Assembly: GCA_003149735.1 (NCBI GenBank) | Contig: QANA01000044.1 | Span: 1-13,568 of the forward strand | Length of the DNA: 13,568 nt | Source: Clostridiales bacterium | GTDB lineage: Bacteria > Bacillota_A > Clostridia > Christensenellales > Christensenellaceae | Reading direction: 5' to 3' | Part shown: one piece after another, positions 1 through 7,824 of the stretch | How the letters are laid out: each line of letters begins with the position of its first letter | How positions within the stretch are numbered: the first letter of the stretch is position 1 | Notes under the pieces: model-generated | What the model saw: the letters and a program-made list of their open reading frames with translations, nothing else | What the model was told of the DNA's origin: nothing | Database searches by the model: none | Position numbers and translations under genes: made by a program

Positions 1-77
1 CCGCAAGCGGTAAGAGCCAGCAGCATAGCCAAAGCCAGAATCAGCAGGAAACATTTTTGAATATTTTTCTTACGCAT
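1..77 (-). CDS. Lipoprotein, N-terminal fragment (cut by window edge)
   Basis: Only the first 25 codons are in the window. They read as a classic lipoprotein signal peptide: a basic start (MRKKN), a hydrophobic core rich in Leu and Ala, then a lipobox-like L-T-A-C-G in which the Cys would be lipidated. The ATG at 77-75 has a good ribosome site (AAAGGAAG) about 6 bases upstream. The mature protein lies outside the window, so its function is unknown; substrate-binding lipoproteins of ABC systems are one common possibility. It lies downstream of the LuxR-type regulator on the same strand but is separated from it by a terminator. Confidence 0.75.
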   Translation of the reverse strand, partial: MRKKNIQKCFLLILALAMLLALTAC

Positions 78-188
78 GTTGTCTTCCTTTCTTTACTAAA
101 TGTAAACGAATTTCAAAGTTAGTATAGTAAAAAACGTCGTAAAAAGATAGTATCCCAAGGGTACTTTGTCGTTTGAAAGGAATAAAAG

Positions 189-215
189 GGCAGGGTATCG
201 GAAAGATACCCTGCC
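189..215 (-). terminator. Intrinsic terminator of the LuxR-type regulator gene
   Basis: A perfect 11-bp inverted repeat (GGCAGGGTATC and its complement) surrounds a 5-base loop. Read on the minus strand it is followed by CCTTTTATT, a short U-tract. It lies about 55 bases beyond the stop codon of the regulator and upstream of the lipoprotein gene, so the two are probably separate transcription units. Confidence 0.75.
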
Positions 216-268
216 AGAATGCAGTATTTCTCGGCGGGAATTACCGCCTGCCCGTTTTCCCGGGCCGA

Positions 269-1690
269 TTATTGGAGCAGCCTAAGCAAATCTTCCAGAC
301 GTTGGCTGCGGCGCAGCAAATCAATATAGATTAACAATTCGTCTCGAGTATCCACGCCGAGTTTGCGATAGATATTCTTATTATGTTTGCGTACGGTGTT
401 GATGCTGATATAAGCCAGAGAGGGAATCTCTGAAATCTCATGCCCGCGGATATAATATTGCAGGACATTCCGCTCCGCAGGGGTTAATGAGGATGCGCTT
501 TCAATAAAATCATCCAACATCAATTGAAGGTCGGAAGCAAATGCATCCGGGATAGTATTTGTAGTGGGGGCAATTTCCGTGAACGCAGCGATCACAGGCT
601 GAGAGGGCTTTTCCAGATACGGTTGATCGATGATGCGCAGAATCTCTTCAGCCGAAAAGTTTTCTGCAGAGATATCGACCGTAAAAATCTGCATCGGGAA
701 GGAAGTATCATGCCCGCGATAGATCCAGTTTTCGGAAAAACATTGATAAGCAGACTGTGAAAGGTTTGGAATATAAGAACACAATACTGCAAAATGCCCG
801 TGTTCACAATTATAAAGCATAGCCTTTTTAGAAACCTTGCCGAGCAATTCGGCAATTTTTGCCAAAAAAGCATTGGCATATCCGGTATCCAAAGAAGCGA
901 TTTCCCAATAGTATGGGCGGGAGAGCTTCACAATTAGGAGGGAGAGCGGAATATCGCTTTCCTTGGCCAAAGGAATATCGTGCAAAAAAGCGGTTCGGTT
1001 ATAGGTATTGGTAGCGGGGTTGTAAATACGGTCGAAATCCTCCACCGTAGTCAGAAAACCGAATATGCCGATGGATTGGAAAAAGAGCTCCAAAAGTTGG
1101 TGCGGCATAAAAAATTGCTGTATACCAATGGGCAGGATGCTGAATATGAGCAATAGAAACGCCATATTTTGCTGGGATTTCAGCAACAGATGGCGAAAAC
1201 GCACGGCCAGATATACGCAAAGCAGCATATAGAAATAACCCGTTGCATAAAGGACATAAATCATGAAACCATGAGAATATATACGAGCTGCATCGTAATA
1301 GAAAACCCAGCGGAAAAAGGGATTTAAAAGCAAAGGCAGGGCAGCTCCTAAAGTTTGCGGCAAAAAAAAGAGAGCGGTCAGCCAGGGAGTGAAACGTGGG
1401 CGCAACACTAATAGAGATACCATGTACCAGGCAAACAAGGCAGCCGTACTGGTATGCGCAAATAAAAAGATATAGTTGAGTATGTCGCGATATAAATAGC
1501 TGTAATGATAGACGTAAGAGTTGGCCACCGAACTCCAAATGTCAAAAACGGCGGAAATGAGCGCTAGAATGATCACATACATTAAAAGACGGTTGGATTC
1601 CCGCTGCAATCCCTTTCGGGAAATGATAATAAATAAAGAAAATGCAGAAATAATCAATGCACATATATCAAAACTGATATTATATATCAT
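269..1690 (-). CDS. Membrane-anchored LuxR-family regulator with degenerate GGDEF-like domain
   Basis: 473 aa. Residues 5-217 contain about seven hydrophobic membrane segments, like the 7TM sensor region found in front of histidine kinases. Residues 222-355 look like a decayed GGDEF domain: the opening N-T-Y-N-R-T-A-F resembles the D-x-L-T-G-L-x-N-R-x-x-F entry of diguanylate cyclases, but the catalytic GGDEF position reads E-H-G-H-F (296-300), so cyclase activity is not expected. Residues 401-462 are a LuxR-type HTH, starting L-T-P-A-E-R-N-V-L with recognition-helix region S-I-N-T-V-R-K-H and ending Y-R-K-L-G-V. I infer a one-component membrane sensor that binds DNA directly. The start has a ribosome site (GGGAG, 8 bases away). 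The signal and targets are unknown. The gene is monocistronic, with its own promoter and terminator; the adjacent lipoprotein gene is a possible target. Confidence 0.8.
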   Translation of the reverse strand: MIYNISFDICALIISAFSLFIIISRKGLQRESNRLLMYVIILALISAVFDIWSSVANSYVYHYSYLYRDILNYIFLFAHTSTAALFAWYMVSLLVLRPRFTPWLTALFFLPQTLGAALPLLLNPFFRWVFYYDAARIYSHGFMIYVLYATGYFYMLLCVYLAVRFRHLLLKSQQNMAFLLLIFSILPIGIQQFFMPHQLLELFFQSIGIFGFLTTVEDFDRIYNPATNTYNRTAFLHDIPLAKESDIPLSLLIVKLSRPYYWEIASLDTGYANAFLAKIAELLGKVSKKAMLYNCEHGHFAVLCSYIPNLSQSAYQCFSENWIYRGHDTSFPMQIFTVDISAENFSAEEILRIIDQPYLEKPSQPVIAAFTEIAPTTNTIPDAFASDLQLMLDDFIESASSLTPAERNVLQYYIRGHEISEIPSLAYISINTVRKHNKNIYRKLGVDTRDELLIYIDLLRRSQRLEDLLRLLQ

Positions 1691-1734
1691 AAGGGTATCT
1701 CCCTGAAACGCATCATGAAAAATCGTGTATCAAT

Positions 1735-1763
1735 ATATTAACAGATTGTTTACCTGTTTTCAA
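1735..1763 (-). promoter_or_regulatory. Probable sigma-A promoter of the LuxR-type regulator
   Basis: On the minus strand TTGAAA (1763-1758) and TAATAT (1740-1735) are separated by exactly 17 bases and end about 45 bases before the start codon. The -35 matches consensus in 5 of 6 positions and the -10 in 4 of 6. The spacer itself carries an inverted AACAG/CTGTT pair. Confidence 0.55.
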
Positions 1764-1766
1764 AAT

Positions 1767-1780
1767 ATTTTCGCGAAAAT
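1767..1780. promoter_or_regulatory. 14-bp perfect palindrome, possible operator
   Basis: ATTTTCGCGAAAAT reads the same on both strands and ends 3 bases upstream of the -35 element of the regulator promoter. That position suits an activator or autoregulator site. No protein can be assigned to it from sequence alone. Confidence 0.4.
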
Positions 1781-1805
1781 CGGTGAGGGGGGAGAATCGG
1801 ATAGC

Positions 1806-1843
1806 AAAAAAATATTGCAATCCATTTTCATGAATTGCAATAT
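1806..1843 (-). terminator. Intrinsic terminator after tRNA-Ser
   Basis: A 10-bp perfect inverted repeat (ATATTGCAAT at 1812-1821 and ATTGCAATAT at 1834-1843) with a 12-base loop is followed on the minus strand by a run of T residues (complement of 1806-1811). It lies about 20 bases after the CCA end of the tRNA. Confidence 0.7.
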
Positions 1844-1864
1844 GAAGTAAAGAGCTATCTTGTT

Positions 1865-1955
1865 GGCGGAGTGGGCGGGATTCGAACCCGCGTGCCGCTC
1901 ATCACGGCAACACGATTTCCAGTCGTGCTCGTTATGACCTCTTCGATACCACTCC
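1865..1955 (-). tRNA. tRNA-Ser (anticodon GGA)
   Basis: On the minus strand the acceptor arms GGAGTGG and CCACTCC pair perfectly, followed by discriminator G and an encoded CCA (complement of 1865-1867). The anticodon arm is CACGA-CTGGAAA-TCGTG, giving anticodon GGA, which reads UCC and UCU. A long variable arm typical of class II serine tRNAs and the T-loop motif GGTTCGAATCC are present. Length is 91 nt including CCA. It has its own near-perfect promoter and a terminator, so it is a stand-alone unit. Confidence 0.95.
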
Positions 1956-1977
1956 AGCTCAATGTCACTGCCTTATT

Positions 1978-2006
1978 ATTATAATGACTGGAGGAAGAGG
2001 TGTCAA
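1978..2006 (-). promoter_or_regulatory. Consensus sigma-A promoter for tRNA-Ser
   Basis: On the minus strand TTGACA (2006-2001) and TATAAT (1983-1978) are both perfect consensus hexamers with the optimal 17-base spacer. The -10 lies about 22 bases before the tRNA 5' end. It fits a strong constitutive stable-RNA promoter. Confidence 0.9.
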
Positions 2007-2046
2007 GTCCCTTTTTCCACAATTGGGAAAGAGCATTTTTCGCTTT

Positions 2047-3561
2047 TTACCGGCTGATTAATATGAGTTTCTGACCTTTTACAATTGTATCTTCCGGAGT
2101 CGCGTTGCGAATGGTGTCAGGGGCGACTCGGAATTTTTTTGCGACATCCCAAAGCGTTTCTTTGCCATCGGCATAATAAATGATAATGCCGCATTGCTTG
2201 GGAGAGGCCATCTCTGAAAACGTGGCAGAACAAACGGCCTGTGCCTGCTGTGTTTCTACTTCCCAGATACACAGATCCAGGCAACATTTGATTTCGAGTT
2301 CTCGACCGGAGCCTTCGCAGAGGGCATATTCGCCAAAGCAGCGGATAAGTAGCTCACTATCCGGTAATTTCTTCTCGTAGGAGACTTCTGTTTCAAAAGG
2401 AATTTGCAGCTTCAAGCTGCGGATACCTGCCTGTGAAGTGGTATAACAGAGCAAAAGCGTCATAATGCCATCCATGGAAAGTATGCCGCTTTCCTCTTTG
2501 GAAGAAAGAATCGTCGGGTAAGCGCTGGAAAAGAGGATGCGGGAGACTTCCGGTGCGGCCGAGGGAATCTCGGCGCTGAGCCGAAGGATTTTTTTCATAC
2601 ATTCGCCTTCGGAAATATTACAGGTACCGATAGAAGTATAATCCAACTGAACATCTCTTTTCTCATCATATAAATCTTCTATGATGCGGACGGTCTCGTG
2701 CCGCCTGCCTATCAGGCAAAGGCCGATAGCGGCGGAAATATTGAGGATATCCATATCTTCGGCATCGGGCTCGGTTGCCAACGTTTCCAGATTGGCAATG
2801 CAAAATACCTTGGAACCTGTGCGTAAGGCATCATCGCGTATGACTTCACCAAAGGGAAGCGTTTCTTCAAAATATTGCAGGGGCGCATTTTTATCGGTAC
2901 TTTCATAAATGATAAATATTTTGAGATCCCCCTCTACTGCTGCTCGACCATCTTCTGCCACCGTCTTCCGCAACATAGCATATCCACGCTCGGAAAGGAC
3001 ACGCTTGACGGTCGGCATACTTTGCGGAACACGTACTTGAGCACTGACATAGGATTTGCTGGCATTCATGCATCCGATTTGGGAAAAAGGAAGATCTCGT
3101 TCCCGGGTTTGCATATATTTTTCGCGCGACTGACCATCCAGAATCTGATATATTTGATTTCCGGCAGCATAAAGATCTGCTTCTACAATACCCTTGATGG
3201 AGAGGTTACGGCCATCTGCCTGATGATAAGAGATATCGCGCAGCTCACTCCAGGCCAGCAATTTGGCATCGGGTAAAGCATCTGTAAAATCCAAAGTTTG
3301 AGAAAAAGGACTTTCCGCATCAAAGCCCGAAAATTCTCCCTCAGTATTGAGATACAACACCTTGAAATAAGCAATGCCCCGAAGAAGGATTTTCCCCTCT
3401 TCGATGCGCGATTCTGTGATTTCGCTGGTGCCTGAAACCTCCAGGATTGTTTCGATTGGTTCTAACTCTCCCGGAATTCCCAAAACCCCTTCGACTAAAA
3501 TTTGAGAGCCGGCGATCCATCTGCTGTTTTCAGCAGTAATTGTTTTGACATTTAAATTCAT
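2047..3561 (-). CDS. sipL: SipL-like spore morphogenesis protein (SPOCS/DUF3794 repeats plus LysM)
   Basis: 504 aa from the chosen ATG at 3561-3559, which has GGAGG 5 bases upstream; an in-frame start at 3660 would add 33 residues but is less well supported. The length and layout match clostridial SipL: repeated beta-rich SPOCS (DUF3794) domains, the first seen as I-L-V-E-G-V-L-G-I-P and the following stretch to about residue 90, then a C-terminal LysM domain from about residue 458 (containing E-T-L-W-D-V-A-K-K-F and ending K-G-Q-K-L-I-L-I). In Clostridioides difficile, SipL binds SpoIVA through the LysM domain and is needed for coat encasement of the forespore, so it acts in the mother cell. 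No clear U-tailed terminator follows it before the tRNA promoter. Confidence 0.85.
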   Translation of the reverse strand: MNLNVKTITAENSRWIAGSQILVEGVLGIPGELEPIETILEVSGTSEITESRIEEGKILLRGIAYFKVLYLNTEGEFSGFDAESPFSQTLDFTDALPDAKLLAWSELRDISYHQADGRNLSIKGIVEADLYAAGNQIYQILDGQSREKYMQTRERDLPFSQIGCMNASKSYVSAQVRVPQSMPTVKRVLSERGYAMLRKTVAEDGRAAVEGDLKIFIIYESTDKNAPLQYFEETLPFGEVIRDDALRTGSKVFCIANLETLATEPDAEDMDILNISAAIGLCLIGRRHETVRIIEDLYDEKRDVQLDYTSIGTCNISEGECMKKILRLSAEIPSAAPEVSRILFSSAYPTILSSKEESGILSMDGIMTLLLCYTTSQAGIRSLKLQIPFETEVSYEKKLPDSELLIRCFGEYALCEGSGRELEIKCCLDLCIWEVETQQAQAVCSATFSEMASPKQCGIIIYYADGKETLWDVAKKFRVAPDTIRNATPEDTIVKGQKLILISR

Positions 3562-3666
3562 ATTTACCTCCGCATTTTGCTCTGCATTCTTCGGCTTACT
3601 TATATGTATCGCGCGGACGGCAAAAAAATACCTCCCTTTTGCGGGAACGTGTTTATTCATAATTTA

Positions 3667-3699
3667 TTTACACCGGGAAAATACGGCCTTTGATATAAT
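3667..3699 (+). promoter_or_regulatory. Extended -10 promoter for the ABC operon
   Basis: TGATATAAT (3691-3699) is an extended -10 element (TG-N-TATAAT). A TTTACA sits upstream at 3667-3672, but its 21-base spacing is too long for a normal -35, so the extended -10 probably carries the promoter. It lies 38 bases before the start codon of the ATPase. Confidence 0.55.
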
Positions 3700-3736
3700 T
3701 TTCTTATAGAAATTTATTTAGGGAAGTGTATCCGAT

Positions 3737-4684
3737 ATGCTGACTGTGAAAAATATTTCAAAACATTATGGAGATACTGCCGCGCTGAGCGGCATTTCTT
3801 TTCATATTGCCCCGGGGGAAACTACGGGAATTTTTGGTATGTCTGCCTCCGGAAAAACGACTCTATTAGATATTATTTCAGGGTACATGTTGCGCTATAC
3901 AGGCCATGTGGAACTATGCGGTGTCGATCTGCATAAGCACCCCTCTCTGTATCGCCGTCAGATCGCCTATATTCCGACGGGCGGCGGGTTATATCCGGAA
4001 ATGACCGTGGAGGAATATGCGCTGTTTGTTGGTGGTCTCAATCATCGGAAAAATGGAAAATGTAAAAAAAAGGTAGCAGAGGCGATGCGCTTTGCAGGGA
4101 TCGAAAGCCTGGCAGCTTATCCCATACAATCGCTGAATACGCTGGATCGGGCCAAAGTTGCAGTTGCGGCGGCTCTGGCGACGGAACCCAAGCTGCTGCT
4201 GATAGATCAACCGTTCTATGGGTTGCGTATGGATGAAATCGCAGTGTATCAGAACTTTTTAAAGGCTGTGGCACAGCGGCTGACATTGATAGTGGCCTCC
4301 GATTCCATTTCCGGTTTTTCGGAGATATGTAAGCGCACGATTATTCTCAATAAGGGTAAGATGGCGTCAACTGCCGGTGAAAATTTTTTTGCCATGAAAA
4401 ATACAGGGGCCCGGCTGCGGCTGAGAATTGCCTGCGCGCCTTCGCAGGTGAAAGCCGCATTTCAATTTATTCCGGGAATACTGAATCTGGATTTTCAATG
4501 CGCACCGGAAAAAGGTGTTTGGGATGTCTTGATTCATGCGGAGGAGGGGATAGATATCCGCAGACAGATATGGTTTGCGGCAGCGACTTTCAAAGTGCCC
4601 GTGCTGGAAATGCGCTATCTGAATATTTCTCCGGAAGATATTTTTTTGCAGCTGACCGGCCAGAATCAGGGGGAGGGCAGATAG
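3737..4684 (+). CDS. ABC transporter ATP-binding protein with degenerate catalytic motifs (GldA-like)
   Basis: 315 aa, first gene of a three-gene operon. The Walker A motif G-M-S-A-S-G-K-T (34-41) is intact, and the region Y-P-E-M-T-V-E-E-Y (86-94) matches GldA/CcmA-type ATPases. However, the ABC signature is L-N-T-L-D-R (133-138) instead of LSGGQ/LSKGY-R, Walker B reads L-L-L-I-D-Q-P, placing Gln158 where the catalytic Glu belongs, and the H-switch position is Asp189 in A-S-D-S. ATP binding is likely; normal hydrolysis is doubtful. Residues after about 220 form an additional C-terminal domain of the kind common in this family. It should pair with the permease directly downstream (stop to start, 4 bases). 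The substrate is unknown. Confidence 0.85.
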   Translation: MLTVKNISKHYGDTAALSGISFHIAPGETTGIFGMSASGKTTLLDIISGYMLRYTGHVELCGVDLHKHPSLYRRQIAYIPTGGGLYPEMTVEEYALFVGGLNHRKNGKCKKKVAEAMRFAGIESLAAYPIQSLNTLDRAKVAVAAALATEPKLLLIDQPFYGLRMDEIAVYQNFLKAVAQRLTLIVASDSISGFSEICKRTIILNKGKMASTAGENFFAMKNTGARLRLRIACAPSQVKAAFQFIPGILNLDFQCAPEKGVWDVLIHAEEGIDIRRQIWFAAATFKVPVLEMRYLNISPEDIFLQLTGQNQGEGR

Positions 4685-4688
4685 GCGC

Positions 4689-5399
4689 ATGAAGGCAATC
4701 ATCCATAAAGAGATACGGAGCTATTTTCATAACATTCTGTTATATATGATTGGCACAGGATTGACGCTCTATTCGGGAATTCGATTCAGCGGAATTCTTT
4801 TTTCCGTGGAAATTTCTTCGATTCAGTCCATATTTGCAGAAGTGGCGTTTACGCTGCTCTTATTTATCCCGCTGCTTACGATGGATAGTTTTGCGGCAGA
4901 GAAATATAATGGGACGGATCGGTTGCTCTTTTCTTCGGCAATCAGTATGTACAATGTAGTATGTGCAAAATATGTGGCAGCCTTTCTGACTTTTGCAGTA
5001 TTTTCTGGAGTAACGCTGTTGCTGCCTATGGGTATGTTGCTGCTTTCGGGCATCTATTGGACAGAAGCATTGCTTTTGTATGGCGGCGTGTTGCTGCTGG
5101 GCAGCGCGGTCTGTGCATTTGGCATATGGATTTCTTCTATGTCTTCCCATGGATTTCGAGCGCTGTTGGTGACGGTGACAGGATTATTTGCCTGGTGGAT
5201 GCTGGATGCCTTACTGCCCTATATGGGAAATATCTGGATCCGTGAATTAATTTCTTTTATTTCGTTGTTCAGCCGTTTTGAAGCTTTCCAGAAGGGATTG
5301 CTCAGCTATTCGGCTGTGCTTTATTTGGTTTCGGCGACAATTCTCTTTCAATTGCTGGCTATGCAGGTTTTGCGAATATGGAGGCAGAGAAGAGCATGA
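4689..5399 (+). CDS. ABC-2 type permease (GldF-like)
   Basis: 236 aa, very hydrophobic, with about six membrane segments. The N-terminus (M-K-A-I-I-H-K-E-I-R-S-Y-F) and the conserved loop A-A-E-K-Y-N-G-T-D-R-L-L (near residue 70) are typical of GldF/NosY-type ABC-2 permeases. It starts 4 bases after the ATPase stop, with the ribosome site GGGGGAGGGC inside the end of the previous gene, and its TGA overlaps the ATG of the next gene (ATGA). It would form the membrane channel of the ABC system. Confidence 0.85.
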   Translation: MKAIIHKEIRSYFHNILLYMIGTGLTLYSGIRFSGILFSVEISSIQSIFAEVAFTLLLFIPLLTMDSFAAEKYNGTDRLLFSSAISMYNVVCAKYVAAFLTFAVFSGVTLLLPMGMLLLSGIYWTEALLLYGGVLLLGSAVCAFGIWISSMSSHGFRALLVTVTGLFAWWMLDALLPYMGNIWIRELISFISLFSRFEAFQKGLLSYSAVLYLVSATILFQLLAMQVLRIWRQRRA

Positions 5400-6835
5400 A
5401 ATGGTGGACAAACTGGAAGGAGCGAATTCATGGCAGACAGGGGATTGGCTTTAATATTATATTTGGAGTGTCGCTGTTTTTATTGATTGTTGCCAACCTG
5501 TTGTTCCCGGCAATAGAACGCAGCTATGCTCTGAAAACGGATTTAACAAAGAATCATATTTATACGCTGTCTGACAGTACCAAAAAGATTTTACAGGAAT
5601 TGGAAGAAGATATTTATATTTACGCAGTATATTCCCCGGGAAATGAAGATATCCGCGTGCAGTCTTTATTGGAAAAATATGGGGCGGCATCGCCGTATAT
5701 TCACGTCACTTCCATATCTACGGAAGTACTGCAGTCTGCAGAGATGAAGGCACAACCTGCAATGAGTGAAGGCGTTGTCTTTTTTAACGCAGATCACTCG
5801 TTTTCCCACACATTTGCGTATGAAAATTTTTATATGACGGATGAGGAAGGGAATCAGATGGGATGGAAGGCGGAAGCAAAAATCACTGCTGCAATACAGG
5901 GCATTGTGCGGGGCGCATTTTGCAATGTGCGTCTGCTGACCGGCCATGGAGAAACAACCGAAAAGGACTTGAGCCGTTTTTTGCAGATGCTGGATATTGG
6001 AAATTTTCAGGTAAGCAGTTATGACCCTTCTGCAGATACGCAACCACTTGATGCCAAGACAGATATTTTGGTAATTGTCTCACCCAAAGCAGACCTGGAA
6101 CACAATGAATATGAGACAATTTCGAAATTCATGGAGGAAGGCGGGCGTACATTGCTGTTGCTGGATCGGGCCAGTTTTAATACAAAACAGGGCACTTTAC
6201 AGATTTATACTACAGAGCTGCCGTCCTTTTCAAAGCTGATGGCTGATTACAACATACAGGTGAATGACGATTTGATTTTTTCCAGAAGTGTAGAGGCCAT
6301 GAATCTGCGGCGCACTTCTTTTCGGGCAACTCCTCTGATGCATTCAGTGACAGAACAACTGATAAAGAATGATCAGGGAGTGGTCGTCAACGAAGCGGCG
6401 AGCCTGCGTTTCCTGAATGGCGGGGAAGTGAAAATTTCTGCACTATTGGCAGCGGACGCGCGTTGTTTTGCGAAAACACTGGAGAATGGTGTGGAAAATT
6501 TTACCTATCAAAGTAAGGATATGCAAGGGACGTTTATTGTCGCTGCATTGGCAGAAAAAGATGCCTCATGTTTGGCTGTGATCACAGATTCTCTGTGTAT
6601 CGGCGATGAATCCCTTTCAATCCCCGGAAATCGATTATTTTTTGAGAGCCTGATCAATACCATCTCGCCTATGGAACCGCTGATTTCCGTAGAAAGCAAA
6701 GAACTGTGCATCCCCGGAATACCGAGGTCCGGTGGTGCGGCACAAATGCTGATCATGATCGGAGGACTTTTGGTGCTGCCGTTTGTGGTGCTTTATGTAG
6801 GTATGCGTATGAAATCGGGAAAATGGAGAAAATAG
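5396..6835 (+). CDS. GldG-like ABC system auxiliary protein
   Basis: 479 aa from ATG 5396, which overlaps the permease stop as ATGA and has GGAGG at 5380-5384; an in-frame ATG at 5378 would add 6 residues. One membrane segment near the N-terminus (about 19-39), a large outside domain, and one segment near the C-terminus (about 450-470) followed by a basic tail. The motif L-T-G-H-G-E (181-186) and the following I-L-V-I-V-S-P-K are hallmarks of the GldG / ABC_transp_aux family. GldG-type proteins accompany GldA and GldF; in flavobacteria that set is tied to gliding, but in Firmicutes the role is unknown. The product probably forms a complex with the two upstream proteins. Confidence 0.85.
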   Translation: MKWWTNWKERIHGRQGIGFNIIFGVSLFLLIVANLLFPAIERSYALKTDLTKNHIYTLSDSTKKILQELEEDIYIYAVYSPGNEDIRVQSLLEKYGAASPYIHVTSISTEVLQSAEMKAQPAMSEGVVFFNADHSFSHTFAYENFYMTDEEGNQMGWKAEAKITAAIQGIVRGAFCNVRLLTGHGETTEKDLSRFLQMLDIGNFQVSSYDPSADTQPLDAKTDILVIVSPKADLEHNEYETISKFMEEGGRTLLLLDRASFNTKQGTLQIYTTELPSFSKLMADYNIQVNDDLIFSRSVEAMNLRRTSFRATPLMHSVTEQLIKNDQGVVVNEAASLRFLNGGEVKISALLAADARCFAKTLENGVENFTYQSKDMQGTFIVAALAEKDASCLAVITDSLCIGDESLSIPGNRLFFESLINTISPMEPLISVESKELCIPGIPRSGGAAQMLIMIGGLLVLPFVVLYVGMRMKSGKWRK

Positions 6836-6843
6836 ATGATTGA

Positions 6844-6897
6844 GCCCCTTTTATGAAAAAAAGGGGCATTATTATAAAAAATAATTTTTTTATGGCT
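6844..6897 (+). terminator. Strong terminator closing the ABC operon
   Basis: GCCCCTTTT (6844-6852) pairs perfectly with AAAAGGGGC (6859-6867) around a 6-base loop, followed by ATTATT and, after a weaker AT-only hairpin, a run of seven T residues. It starts 8 bases after the GldG stop and insulates spo0A from the operon. Confidence 0.85.
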
Positions 6898-6928
6898 TTT
6901 TGTATTTGTATTTTTTTAAATAATGCTA

Positions 6929-6937
6929 TGCTATAAT
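6929..6937 (+). promoter_or_regulatory. Extended -10 promoter of spo0A
   Basis: TGCTATAAT is a perfect extended -10 element, about 69 bases before the spo0A start; no -35 hexamer with 16-18 base spacing is visible in the T-rich DNA upstream. A short GCCG/CGGC hairpin (6947-6959) lies in the leader. I see no clear 0A box (TGTCGAA-like) and no clear sigma-H promoter here. Confidence 0.55.
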
Positions 6938-7006
6938 GCCCTTGAAGCCGAAAAACGGCGGATGCTGCAGCAAAAACGGAAAACATAGATTTTAGGAGAA
7001 GAGAAT

Positions 7007-7777
7007 ATGGAAAAACAGATCAGATTGTTGGTAGTGGATGATAATCAGGCTTTGGCTTCTGAGATCAGTGCATTTATGAATGCACAGCAGGAAATACAGG
7101 TGGTAGGGACTGCAGAAAACGCAAAGGAAGCATTGGAAATGGTGAAGCTGCTGAATCCCAACGCTATCATTGCAGATTTGATCATGCCACAGACGGATGG
7201 ATTCTTTTTGCTGGAGAGGCTGGCGACCGGAGAATATGGCGAAATGCCGAAGGTGATTATGCTTTCGGCAGTCAGCAGCGAAACACTATATGCGCGGGCT
7301 ATTTCTCTTGGTGCTACTTATTATATGAATAAGCCTTTTGTGATAGAAACATTATATCAGCGGCTGCTGGATTTCTTTGATTTGCGTCCGTTGAATATTC
7401 AGAAAAAGCCGACTCTGGTTAAAAGTAAATCACTGGATGAACGGATTACCAGTATTTTCCTTTCTATTGGGATCCCGGCCCATATCAAAGGTTATCAGTT
7501 TTTGAAGGAAGCCATTAAAATTGTAATTAAAGAGCCGGAGATGATTAACGGAATTACCAAACAGCTCTATCCGGCCATTGCACAGAATTTTGAAACATCG
7601 CCGAGCAAAGTTGAGCGTGCGATCCGCCATGCCATTGAGGTCGCTTGGAATCGTGGCCGTATTGAAAATCTGAATACTATTTTTGGTTATCATATTTACA
7701 CAAAAAATGATAAACCCACCAATGGTGAATTCATAGCATTGATTGCGGATCGTTTGACGCTTGAAGTGCCTGCCTGA
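7007..7777 (+). CDS. spo0A: Stage 0 sporulation protein A (master response regulator)
   Basis: 256 aa, the usual Spo0A length. Receiver domain (about 5-125): acidic pocket D11-D12, phosphoacceptor D57 in I-I-A-D-L-I-M-P, switch Ser87 and Lys109 in N-K-P-F. C-terminal Spo0A DNA-binding domain (about 140-256): I-P-A-H-I-K-G-Y-Q-F-L, the stretch V-T/I-K-Q-L-Y-P-A-I-A and the highly conserved recognition helix S-K-V-E-R-A-I-R-H-A-I-E-V-A-W. Phosphorylated Spo0A binds 0A boxes and commits the cell to sporulation. In Clostridia it is phosphorylated directly by orphan kinases. The start has AGGAG with 8 bases spacing. It is a single-gene unit here, between the ABC operon and a DnaA-box cluster; no canonical terminator is visible after it. 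Confidence 0.98.
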   Translation: MEKQIRLLVVDDNQALASEISAFMNAQQEIQVVGTAENAKEALEMVKLLNPNAIIADLIMPQTDGFFLLERLATGEYGEMPKVIMLSAVSSETLYARAISLGATYYMNKPFVIETLYQRLLDFFDLRPLNIQKKPTLVKSKSLDERITSIFLSIGIPAHIKGYQFLKEAIKIVIKEPEMINGITKQLYPAIAQNFETSPSKVERAIRHAIEVAWNRGRIENLNTIFGYHIYTKNDKPTNGEFIALIADRLTLEVPA

Positions 7778-7824
7778 TTGCATATTCATTTTTTTCGTCA
7801 AAATATTCATGAATCAGACACAGG

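Noticed and set aside
2010..2040. Hairpin CTTTCC/GGAAAG after sipL as a terminator
   Set aside because: The stem is short and no U-tract follows on the minus strand.
3562..3660. The longer sipL start at 3660
   Set aside because: The ATG at 3561 has a strong GGAGG at ideal spacing and begins the conserved SPOCS part; the extra 33 residues look like translated leader.
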